Assembly: GCF_002245355.1 (NCBI RefSeq)
Contig: NZ_NOWF01000002.1
Span: 304,996 to 368,995, forward strand
Length of the DNA: 64,000 bases
Source of the DNA: Paludifilum halophilum
GTDB taxonomy: Bacteria > Bacillota > Bacilli > Thermoactinomycetales > DSM-45169
Direction of reading: 5' to 3'
The notes beneath the pieces are model-generated. The model saw only the letters and a program-made list of their open reading frames with translations. It was not told the DNA's origin and did no database searches. Below, one piece after another: positions 8,208-16,358 of this stretch. Made by a program: the position numbers and the translations under genes. Numbering within the stretch: the first letter of the stretch is position 1; each line of letters opens with the position of its first letter.

Positions 8208-8959
8208 CCTCGAACCAACAACTGTATAAATTGGCGCCCGAACTCCGCGATGGAGAAGTCACCGTTCACTTGATCGTAGTATGTTTTTTTCACCAGCTCA
8301 ATCAGCCAGACCGGGATTTTCTTCCCTTCGATCAGGGGATAAAAGCTTTCGAAGGCCTGGACCAAGTGATCCCATCGACCGTCGTCTCCTGGTTTCAGAT
8401 ATTCCGACACATCCAACAGCTTGGCGTGCCCCTCTTGCAAGAGCACATTTTTCAGATGGATATCCCTCGGGTTGAGCCCGACGCTTCGCACGTAGTTCCG
8501 GGCCTCTTCCACTTCATCCACGACCTTCGCTGGAATACGGATTCCCTGAACGATACATTCGTAAAGGGTCACTCCCGGTTCATGACTCAATACTAAAAAC
8601 CCCTCATCCATCCCGTGACAAACCGGAAAATAAGGGGATTCCCCCAACCGTCGGTATACTTCGAATTCGTTTTTCCGGGCCTCTTCCCGGCCATCCGCAT
8701 AGACTTTAAACACGATATCCGGATAGGAGGGATGGCGCACGACCACTGCATCCGTACCGGTTCCGACCTGCTCCAATGCCTCCGGGATCCAATCCACAGT
8801 GACCGGCTCGTTTCCCGGATTGGAACGGATTTCAATCTGTTTTAACAGCGGCTTGATCGGGTTCCAAAACATCGGGTGCCCCCTGTTCATATAAAAAAGA
8901 CCTTCACCCGGGCAAAGGCCTGACTCGACGCTCGTCAAAACCTCTACGGCATCCATCAT
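8198..8959 (-). CDS. Protein-kinase-fold protein, YrzF-like
   Basis: This 253-residue protein has a divergent Ser/Thr kinase fold. It shows a glycine-rich GTGTDAVVV, a lysine in the DIVFKVYADG strand, an HRD-like catalytic loop NPRDIHLKNVLL and a DFG-position motif LLDVSEYL. It resembles Bacillus YrzF. The DFG glycine is replaced by serine, so catalytic activity is uncertain. The start is not settled: ATG 8959 or 8956 fits the promoter, but no strong ribosome site precedes them, and a later ATG (MNRGHPMFW) has GAAGG upstream. It is monocistronic. Confidence 0.72.
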   Translation of the reverse strand: MMDAVEVLTSVESGLCPGEGLFYMNRGHPMFWNPIKPLLKQIEIRSNPGNEPVTVDWIPEALEQVGTGTDAVVVRHPSYPDIVFKVYADGREEARKNEFEVYRRLGESPYFPVCHGMDEGFLVLSHEPGVTLYECIVQGIRIPAKVVDEVEEARNYVRSVGLNPRDIHLKNVLLQEGHAKLLDVSEYLKPGDDGRWDHLVQAFESFYPLIEGKKIPVWLIELVKKTYYDQVNGDFSIAEFGRQFIQLLVRGKR

Positions 8960-8990
8960 CCGTCAAGTATAGTCGGTTCAATTCCTTTCC

Positions 8991-9019
8991 AATATACTTT
9001 TCGCAACCGGGGTTGTCAA
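8991..9019 (-). promoter_or_regulatory. SigA promoter of the kinase-like gene
   Basis: TTGACA (9014-9019) and TATATT (8991-8996) on the minus strand are 17 bases apart. The start point would fall only about 25 bases before the ATG at 8959. The bases from 9020 to 9230 hold no gene that I can support. Confidence 0.7.
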
Positions 9020-9230
9020 TGAACAAGGATTGGCACCCGTTGTTGCAACTTCGGGTCGTTTTCAAAAAGGGCAAACGGTTACCCCGGCCTGTTTGGGCAA
9101 TGTTGAACCAAGTCCCTCAAGCGTAGACGATGGTTGGCTGAGTCTTATTAAAAAGAGATGATTGTAAGAAGGATTACTATCAGGGACACCGAAGTTATAC
9201 TTTCTAAAAAGAAGGGGGTTCAATCCATTG

Positions 9231-10004
9231 TTGACCACTCCCCATGCCTAAAGGCAGGGGATTCTTGGGTAATCTCCCGCAACCGGGAGAAATGGACCAA
9301 GCTCAAACCGTGAGCCCCACGGCGATGACCCTTAAACCTTCTTGCAGAATGTTTTTGGCGGCGTTGATGTCCCGATCGTGATGAGCACCACATTCTGGGC
9401 ATGTCCAATATCTCAGGTTCAGATTTTTACGTCTCTGTTTCTATTCCCGCAGCAGGAACAGAGTTGGCTGGAAGGAAAAGTTCTACCGACTTTGACAAGG
9501 GTTCTTCCAAACCATTTAGCCTTATACTCCAACATGGCGGCAAACTCAGACCATGACGCATCGGTGATGGATTTTGCCAACTTGTGGTTCTTTACCAGGC
9601 TTTTGACTTGCAAGTCTTCCAAACAGATCCCTTGGTTTTCGTGAATCAGTTTGGTGGACAGCTTATGTAGAAAGTCACGCCTTGCGTTGGCGATCTTTTC
9701 ATGAATCTTTGCCACCTTGACTCTGGCTTTGTGCCAATTGGAACCGCCTTTTTGACGGCGGGACAGGATTCTTTGCCAGTGAGCTAATTTCTTTTCGTAT
9801 TTTCTGAAAGGAATTGCAGTCGTACACGACATTTCGATTACTTTGAACCGCTCTTAAATTCATCACCTATTGCCAATTTTACAACAAACATTAGATAGAT
9901 TCAAGATATCTAGTTAAACAGGCGCAAAAAAAGAGAGCAAAAGATGGTCAGGCTTGCGAGAGGGGGAAAACCAACCCCCTCCCTCGCCTGACGCTCGCTC
10001 TCAT
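9231..10004 (-). mobile_element. IS200/IS605-family element, internally deleted (copy 1)
   Basis: The element keeps a right end beginning TTGACCACTCCCC (9231), with a hairpin CCCCTGCCTTTAGGCATGGGG on the minus strand, and part of a left end with GAGAGCGAGCGTCAGG. About 15 residues of TnpA start ([15 protein letters not shown]) are joined directly to a mid-TnpB sequence. Copy 2 at 58640-59175 shares both ends but has a different deletion. The left-end hairpin seen in copy 2 is missing here, and the element ends 10 bases from the stop codon of the ABC gene. It cannot encode its own transposase. Confidence 0.8.
9267..9832 (-). pseudogene. Truncated, frameshifted tnpB (IS605 OrfB)
   Basis: The upstream frame (9419-9832) encodes a TnpB segment with [16 protein letters not shown], the RuvC region [10 protein letters not shown] and the first half of the zinc ribbon CSCCG. 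It stops after NRDVKI. The rest ([25 protein letters not shown], ending near 9267) is in another frame and has the second CxxC and the final catalytic Asp. One A missing from a five-A run at about 9430 would explain the break. The N-terminal part of TnpB is deleted as well, so the RNA-guided nuclease is dead. Confidence 0.8.
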
Positions 10005-10014
10005 CGTTTTCAAA

Positions 10015-10659
10015 TCACGATAAACGGATGGTTCGATGACAGGCTTCGGCGACGAATGGATCGTGAGTCACAATAATGATGGATTTGTTTTCCTCATTCA
10101 GACCTCTCAAGATCTTCAGTATTTCATTTCTGTTGTCATCATCCAAAGAGCCGGTGGGTTCATCTGCAAGAATCAAGTCACAGGGTTTTAACAGGATTCT
10201 GGCGATGGCCACCCGCTGTTGCTCTCCGCCGGAGAGTTCATGGACCTTCTGTTTGAGAGAAATGTGATTGAGACCGACTTTTTGCAAGGCTTCTGTTTTC
10301 AACAACTGTTTTTCTTTCTTTGATTTCTTGGCATAAATCAAGGGGATTTCCAAATTCTCATGAACCGTGGCATTATCAATCAGTGCATAGTTCTGAAACA
10401 AATACGAGAGTCTGGTGCGCAAGATCCGATTGGCTTTTCTGGAATGACTCCGGGGGCTTTCCTCGCCGAACAGTTTGACCATTCCTTCATCCGGGTTTTC
10501 CAGCATGCCCATGATGTTGAGAATGGTGGTTTTACCAGAGCCGCTCTGGCCGGTAATCGCCACCATCTCGCCTTCATAGACGGTGAGATTCATCTTGTCC
10601 AACACAACATGATTACCGTATCGTTTTGATACGTCTTCAAGCTCACAGATCGGTTGCAT
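10015..10659 (-). CDS. ABC transporter ATPase of a lactococcin-972-type bacteriocin cluster
   Basis: This 214-residue ATPase belongs to the MacB/LolD-like class. It has Walker [10 protein letters not shown], the Q-loop LFQNYALI, the signature [12 protein letters not shown], Walker [13 protein letters not shown] and the H-switch THD. Its ATG lies 4 bases after the membrane protein gene, so the two are coupled. With the DUF1430-type membrane protein and the lactococcin-972-like precursor upstream, it fits the export/immunity ATPase of this bacteriocin family. The gene is intact. Confidence 0.9.
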   Translation of the reverse strand: MQPICELEDVSKRYGNHVVLDKMNLTVYEGEMVAITGQSGSGKTTILNIMGMLENPDEGMVKLFGEESPRSHSRKANRILRTRLSYLFQNYALIDNATVHENLEIPLIYAKKSKKEKQLLKTEALQKVGLNHISLKQKVHELSGGEQQRVAIARILLKPCDLILADEPTGSLDDDNRNEILKILRGLNEENKSIIIVTHDPFVAEACHRTIRLS

Positions 10660-10662
10660 CTT

Positions 10663-12930
10663 TTATTCTCCTCCCTTAATTACCTGGATCTTATTGCGAC
10701 GCTCAATGACAATAAGTGCGATAACAGTAGCGAGGATTTCGATCCCAATCAGACTGAGGACGATCATCCAAAAATGGGAATCGGTAATTCCGTTTATCAA
10801 CTGGAAGCGGGGATTCTCTGCCTGATCCGCCATAAAACTGAGCATGATGAACGTGATCGAGGTGACGGCCCACCAGCCGAAAACCGACCGGTACGTCTTA
10901 AAGAAGCCAATGCCGAATAAGCGGTTTACCACCAACCGTTTTTGGTGTTTATGGAAAAAGATCAGCAGGTTTTGCACGATCAGAAAGAAGAAAACACTAA
11001 CGATTCCCAGCATAGATAGTAGCTCGGTACGGATCTCCTCGGACAAATGATCCAGCTCCTGAGATACGTACTGATGAAAAGAGACGATGTCGACTAGATT
11101 ATCCAATTTTAGCCGCTTTAGTTCCGGCTCCAACTTTTCGTAAGTGCGTTCCGGATCTTGGTCGATCAGTTTAATCTTTAACGGATCAGTCAGTCCACCA
11201 CCCTTTGTCCCACTCCTAAATACGAACAGATGGTTCTGCTCTGTTTTGACATGGATGATAGGGTCGAGAATCCGATTCTGTTCCGCCGGAAAGACATCGG
11301 GATTCATGCTGAATATGGACTAACCCTCCGCCAACCAGATGATCTTCACCTCTTGCCCTTCGTCAGCTGTGAGGTAAAAATCTCTCCTTCCTTTATCTCG
11401 TTCAAATAAATCACGGATTGCTTCTTCGCGATCCCGATATTGTTCAGGAACGAGCACCACCCAATCGGTGGCCTCTTCGGATATTTGAACCGGATTGCCG
11501 TCCTGATCATACACCGGAAAGGCTTTAAGGTAATTAGGATTTACCATGATGGAGAGGATCCCATTATCATTGGGGTCCGATAAAAGGGCTTCCTCTTCAT
11601 ATTCGCCTGCATCGATATATACAGACCCGAGGGCATTCAAAAAAGGATAAAGTTTATAGAGGGCTTGATCGATTCTAGGATCTTCTGCTGCCAATTCTTG
11701 AACGGTATAGGCGGCGGTATGGCCCCTGTAAGCCTCGAGGACTCCGTAGTCTTCCATCCGCCTCCAATGATCCAGCTGTCCCTGTTGGGCATCCATCCGC
11801 TCCTGCTGGGTGCGTAAATCGGTAACCAGTGAATAGGTTTCTAAACCGATTAAAACCAAAACCATAGCACAGATCACTTTCAGTACCATGTTAAGCACAA
11901 AAATGCTCCGGGTATCTTTTCGGTTTTTCAAGGTTTGGCTCACTTTGATGGTAGAAATGTACCCATAACAGAATAGGGACAGGATCATTAAGAGGAGATA
12001 GGCTTGCCCCAGTTGAAGCAAGGCCTGAAATACGAAGGTCGTCGGCTTATACAATCCCAACGCGAACAACACACTTCCCAAGGTCGTAACCCCAACCACC
12101 ACACTGATCAACCGGCCGACGACCATCCACCATAAGCGCAGGTTGGATACCCCATGCATTTTGAGAATGCCGACTCGCTTGGCTGAATTGAAGATATAGT
12201 AAATTAACAAAAGGAGTGTCACCGCGAATAGGATGTACTGTTCGTATCGTTGAGAAGATAGATCCTTTAAAGCAAAAAAACCTTCTCTCGGTTCCGTGAA
12301 TGCCTCAGGGGGTTGGAAATCTGACGGTGTATAAGAATGAGCCTTCTCTCCATCCCGGTTACGCAGGTGCATATTGATCTTATCGCTTAATGTCTCTAAA
12401 AAGAGCTGCAACTGTTTCTTATCTTTTACTTCCGCAAAATAGCGCCCATCGACGGGGAGGTAGTCGTAAGAAGACCGCAACGGTTGGATCGTAATCAGCT
12501 GCTTCGGGTCAAAATAGCGAATTCGACCAACTTGGTTCTTATTCTTCGTTTGAATAGAAGAAAGGTACCGTCGGCTGTCTTGGGTCTCCTCCGCTTGCAG
12601 AGTCCGACCACTCGCCAATTCGATAGAATCGTAAAAATGCGTTTCACTGGTCAGTAGGAGATACTTAATCATCTCAATCTGCTCATCGGGTCGATAATAG
12701 CGCCCTCCCCGAAAAAGATTGACCTCAGTTTCCTTGGCTGTTTTCTCCAAGAGGGGATATATTTCCTCCGGATCGGCTAATCCTTCATCTTCGGGGATAA
12801 CGAAGGGGGTGGCAAACTCCCTTTCCAGAGTACCTAATTTTTCGATCTCATCATTTTTGATCTGCTGATAAGCGATCGAAAGGGAGAACGCACAGCTTAT
12901 CAGCAAGGCGATGAAGACGATTTTCTTCAA
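10663..12930 (-). pseudogene. Bacteriocin-associated integral membrane protein, interrupted by one in-frame TAG
   Basis: Two ORFs (11320-12930, 536 aa, and 10663-11307, 214 aa) lie in the same frame, separated only by TAG at 11320-11322 and four codons. Read through, they make one protein of about 755 residues, as expected for the lactococcin-972 membrane partner. It has an N-terminal helix, a large outside domain, a central block of helices (about residues 225-380), a second outside domain and a C-terminal helix bundle. The stop stands where relatives tend to have Gln before an (I/F)F-(S/T)-x-N motif (here SIFSMNPD), so a single CAG-to-TAG change is likely. If not suppressed, transporter function is lost. 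The gene is downstream of the precursor and just upstream of the ATPase. Confidence 0.8.
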
Positions 12931-12992
12931 GGGTCACCGGCTCCTTTGTCGTAACTTTCAACCGTATCAGCTGCAGCGAAAGAGAAAAAAGG

Positions 12993-13037
12993 ACAGGATC
13001 ATGGTGAACGGATCGAACTCGCTCACCATGATCCTGT
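12993..13037 (-). terminator. Strong hairpin between bacteriocin gene and transporter genes
   Basis: A perfect 15-bp stem (ACAGGATCATGGTGA with TCACCATGATCCTGT) with a 15-base loop is followed on the minus strand by CCTTTTTTC. It lies 33 bases after the precursor stop. It can act as a partial terminator, giving more precursor mRNA than transporter mRNA. Confidence 0.85.
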
Positions 13038-13070
13038 GCTGAATTTGTTTTCAGTCAATATTCCCCTCAT

Positions 13071-13454
13071 TTAATGTGGATTTGAACAGCTCGTATTCCA
13101 ATAAGCGTACCCTGTGTCACTCGTTTTAGCGGTTTGGCTAGCTTTAGATTCCTTATCTGCATATCTACAATCCCGATCAGGCGTCCTTGATCCGAGCTGA
13201 GCGGAGGATCCGTGAACTTCGTCAGGGTGCCAATAGTTGGACCATACAGTTTTATATTGACTTCGCCATCCTGACCTTTCTGTCCCATATGACCATGTCC
13301 CACCACCCACCTTTTTGCTTCCAAACGCAGTAACTTTATCACTCGTCAATTCCACACCACCACTGGCCGCATCTGCCGAAGGAGCAGCCACGAATGCCAA
13401 AGCACAGACAGAGGTTACTGCTACACCAAGCATTTTGACTAAATACTTCTTCAA
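13071..13454 (-). CDS. Lactococcin 972 family bacteriocin precursor
   Basis: This 127-residue secreted peptide starts at TTG 13454 with GGGAG nine bases upstream. A Sec signal peptide (KKYLVKMLGV..CALAFVAAPSADA) is followed by a mature part of about 98 residues. The family pattern GGGTWSYGT, a long spacer, KTVWSNYWHPDEVHGSSAQLG and a C-terminal AYWNTSC is clear. Lactococcin 972 blocks septum formation by binding lipid II in sensitive lactococci; the target here is unknown. The next genes are the family's membrane protein and ATPase. Confidence 0.9.
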   Translation of the reverse strand: MKKYLVKMLGVAVTSVCALAFVAAPSADAASGGVELTSDKVTAFGSKKVGGGTWSYGTERSGWRSQYKTVWSNYWHPDEVHGSSAQLGSRTPDRDCRYADKESKASQTAKTSDTGYAYWNTSCSNPH

Positions 13455-13495
13455 AACTGATAACTCCCAATATATGTTTCTATATACATTGTTAT

Positions 13496-13523
13496 ACTAT
13501 AATGCCTATCGTCTATTTGTCAA
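13496..13523 (-). promoter_or_regulatory. SigA-type promoter of the bacteriocin gene
   Basis: TTGACA (13518-13523) and TATAGT (13496-13501) are 16 bases apart on the minus strand, about 40 bases before the TTG start. An overlapping TATAAC further on is an alternative -10. Confidence 0.55.
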
Positions 13524-13550
13524 TAATTTCACCATTTTAAAAGGAGTATG

Positions 13551-13983
13551 ACAAATAAAATATAAATCGACACAAAAAGGCTTTTTGTCTAGATTTCAAG
13601 CCAATGTTTTAAAAACATTCCCTTCATCCTGTTCGAACTGTTAGCTTTCCGGTAAACATCGGGGCACTGGGAATATCATTCTATCCGGTGCTGAAGACGA
13701 GCTGTTTCTCATCGAGACTGACAGCACAAGTCTCGATAGCATAAGTTCGAAAAAACTGTTCCGCGTCGGGCTTTGGAAATCGGATCAAGGTTTTATCCCC
13801 TGGTTTTTACGTCTTACAAGGCTTGTCTGAAGCTTTCCTCCTACTTTTTCGTCTAGATTGACTCAAACTCCTTTTTCCGGGCCTTGTTCCCGATTAACCT
13901 TTTCCTTTTCAGGGAATAAAATTGGGAGTACCGTCATGGGTTCCCTATCACCGAAAGTTCCAGACATCAAAGGAGGCTCTCAC
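13551..13983. other. Gene-poor stretch with a possible coding remnant
   Basis: No complete gene is seen. On the minus strand, 13681-13810 is open for about 42 codons (with PKPDAEQFFRTYAIE and ending DEKQLVFSTG) but has no start codon or ribosome site, so it may be the tail of a lost gene. The family was not recognised. Confidence 0.3.
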
Positions 13984-14319
13984 GTGAAGGATATGATGCG
14001 GAAAGGTCTTGCAGCCGGATTCGGATTAGCCGTGATCAGCAAAGAGCGTGCCGAAAAAGTCGTTCAAGATTTGGTCCGACGCGGTGAACTCGCCCCGTCG
14101 GCATCCAAGGAGTTACTCGATCAGTTGATCACCCGAGGGGAAAAGGAACAGCAAGAGTGGGATACATGGATTCGGGAACATATTAAAAAAGGGCTGAATG
14201 AAATGGAAATCGCCACCCGGGAGGATATCCGCCGGTTGGAACAACACATCCGAATATTGGAGAGCCGACTGTCCCAGCAGTCCGAGTGGAAAGAAGACGG
14301 GACCGAACCCGAGGCTTGA
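13984..14319 (+). CDS. Phasin-like / PHA-granule-associated family protein
   Basis: This 111-residue protein starts at GTG 13984 behind AAAGGAGG; an earlier ATG at 13858 lacks a ribosome site. It has a glycine/alanine-rich start (KGLAAGFGLAVISKERAEK) and then a long charged helix (about residues 60-105) likely to form a coiled coil. This layout is typical of the phasin-like family often placed next to AarF/UbiB genes, as here. Such proteins associate with lipid or polyester surfaces, but the role in this organism is unknown. Confidence 0.75.
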   Translation: MKDMMRKGLAAGFGLAVISKERAEKVVQDLVRRGELAPSASKELLDQLITRGEKEQQEWDTWIREHIKKGLNEMEIATREDIRRLEQHIRILESRLSQQSEWKEDGTEPEA

Positions 14320-14341
14320 CCCGCTTCAGGCCTCTTTTTTT
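14311..14341 (+). terminator. Terminator of the phasin-like gene
   Basis: The stem GAGGC-TGA/TCA-GCCTC, beginning in the last codons of the gene, is followed by eight T. The downstream kinase gene starts 20 bases later, so this may attenuate rather than stop transcription. Confidence 0.65.
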
Positions 14342-14362
14342 TGGATGAAGGAGTGGTGATCG

Positions 14363-16033
14363 ATGTTCGGCAGGAAAATGCGAAATCTCAACCGCTACCG
14401 TGAAATCGCCTTGACCCTCACCCGGCACGGATTTGGTTATATCCTGGACGAGATGGGCATCTTCACCTATCTGTCCATACCAAAAAAGGAATCAAAGCCT
14501 CTTCACCGTGACCCCGCCACACGGGGGCGGCATATCCGTCAGACACTGGAAGAGTTGGGCCCGACGTTTATCAAATTGGGACAAGTAGCCAGTACTCGTA
14601 CGGATTTACTTCCGGAAGATATCATTCGCGAACTGGAAAAACTGCACGATGATGTTCGCCCGTTACCCTTTGAAGAGATCCGGACGATCCTGGAACAGGA
14701 GTTGGGGGAGATTTCCGATCACTTTGCCGAAATAGAAGAAACCGCGATCGCCGCCGCTTCCATCGGACAGGTCCATCGGGCCATTCTTTACAACGGCGAT
14801 ACCGTGGCCGTCAAGGTGCAACGCCCCCGGATCTCAACCATCATCGAAACCGACCTGAGCATCCTGCGCGATATCGCAGCGCTGGCCGAGCAGCGGGTCG
14901 AATGGGCGGAACAGCACCAAGTCAGCGAGGTTGTGGAAGAACTGGCCCGGTCGGTTCAGGAAGAACTGGATTACACGTCGGAGGCCCGGCACGCCGACAA
15001 GATCCGAAAGCAATTCACCGAGGAGAAACACCTCTATATCCCTCCGATCTATTGGAACCTGACCACAAGTCGAGTACTGACGATGGAGTACATACACGGA
15101 ATCAAGTTAACACGGTTGGAATCTCTGGACCAAATGGGCTTCGATCGAAAAATCCTGGCGGAACGGTTGATCAGGGCCCTTTTTCACCAAATTTTGATCG
15201 AAGGATTTTTCCACGGCGATCCTCACCCCGGCAATATCTTTGCTCAACCCGGCAACCGGCTCGCTTTTATCGATTTCGGAATGGTGGGGCGGCTCACCCC
15301 TGAGATGCAGGATCATTTCGCCTCCATGGTGATCGCCATGATGCGGCGTGACACGGACGGGGTGGTTCAGGCGGTTCTGAAAATGGGACTGGTCCCCGAT
15401 GATGTGGATATCGGGCAACTCTGGCTGGATACCGATGAGCTGACGGACAAGTATTACGACATCGCCCTCTCCGAGGTCAGCCTGGGCGAAGTCGTCAACG
15501 ACCTCTTCGACGTCGCCTACCGGCATCGGGTGCGGATTCCTTCGGATCTGACACTGCTCGGTAAAACCATGATCACGCTGGAAAGTATCGTTAAAAAATT
15601 GGACCCCGAGATCCATGTGACCCAGATCACCCAGCCCTTTGGGGAACAACTGTTGAAAAGGCGGTACAATCCCCGCAGAATGGCGACCAGTGCTTGGAAA
15701 AACCTCCTTGACTACGGGGAAACCCTGATGGAATTGCCCAAACAGCTCAAAGAGCTGTCAGAAAGCATCAAACGGGGGCGTATCCAGGTGGATGTCGGTG
15801 TTCCCCGCCTCAATCTCTTCCTGCGAAAATTGGACCAGATTGTCAACCGGCTGTCCTACAGCATCGTCCTGCTTTCTTTCAGCATTATCATGTGCGGGCT
15901 GATCATCGGCTCTTCCCTGACCCGGCAACAAACGCTTCTTTGGAAAGTCCCCGCTATCGAAATCGGATTCGTGATCGCTTTGTTCATGCTTTTATGGCTG
16001 ATCTACTCCATCTATAAATCAGGAAGGTTATAA
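14363..16033 (+). CDS. AarF/UbiB (ABC1) family atypical kinase
   Basis: This 556-residue protein has the ABC1 domain, with LGPTFIKLGQVASTRTDLLP (the KxGQ motif), AAASIGQVHRA (Ala-rich loop), AVKVQRP (catalytic Lys), the active loop FHGDPHPGNIF and the metal motif FIDFGMVG. Two C-terminal hydrophobic segments (about 490-515 and 525-548) anchor it in the membrane. Members support isoprenoid-quinone biosynthesis or lipid homeostasis with a poorly defined ATPase/kinase activity. The ATG at 14363 follows GGAGTG. It is followed by its own terminator. Confidence 0.92.
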   Translation: MFGRKMRNLNRYREIALTLTRHGFGYILDEMGIFTYLSIPKKESKPLHRDPATRGRHIRQTLEELGPTFIKLGQVASTRTDLLPEDIIRELEKLHDDVRPLPFEEIRTILEQELGEISDHFAEIEETAIAAASIGQVHRAILYNGDTVAVKVQRPRISTIIETDLSILRDIAALAEQRVEWAEQHQVSEVVEELARSVQEELDYTSEARHADKIRKQFTEEKHLYIPPIYWNLTTSRVLTMEYIHGIKLTRLESLDQMGFDRKILAERLIRALFHQILIEGFFHGDPHPGNIFAQPGNRLAFIDFGMVGRLTPEMQDHFASMVIAMMRRDTDGVVQAVLKMGLVPDDVDIGQLWLDTDELTDKYYDIALSEVSLGEVVNDLFDVAYRHRVRIPSDLTLLGKTMITLESIVKKLDPEIHVTQITQPFGEQLLKRRYNPRRMATSAWKNLLDYGETLMELPKQLKELSESIKRGRIQVDVGVPRLNLFLRKLDQIVNRLSYSIVLLSFSIIMCGLIIGSSLTRQQTLLWKVPAIEIGFVIALFMLLWLIYSIYKSGRL

Positions 16034-16036
16034 CCC

Positions 16037-16082
16037 AAAAAGACGATGCCCCGCTGTCATTCAGCGAAGGCATCGTCTTTTA
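16037..16082 (+). terminator. Terminator of the AarF/UbiB gene
   Basis: The 14-bp inverted repeat AAAAGACGATGCC...GGCATCGTCTTTT carries an inner CGCTG/CAGCG stem. Confidence 0.85.
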
Positions 16083-16358
16083 TAATAAAACATTCTTTTC
16101 TTACTAAATATGTATCCATTTACTAAATTATTGATTTCAGAATAAATCCACTTAAAAAGAGAGCGTCTTTCCTCCTCTGCCTATCCCCCTGTCATATAAG
16201 CATTTTAATCGGATGGAACTAATACTTCCTCCCTAAGAAACCAACTTTAAGTCTATTGAATCAACCCGAGTTATTTTTTAAATTAAAGATACATTTTATA
16301 ATTGAATACTTCTTCATGGTCGGATCGTAACGGAAGCTTTGGATAGGAGGGCGGTATC

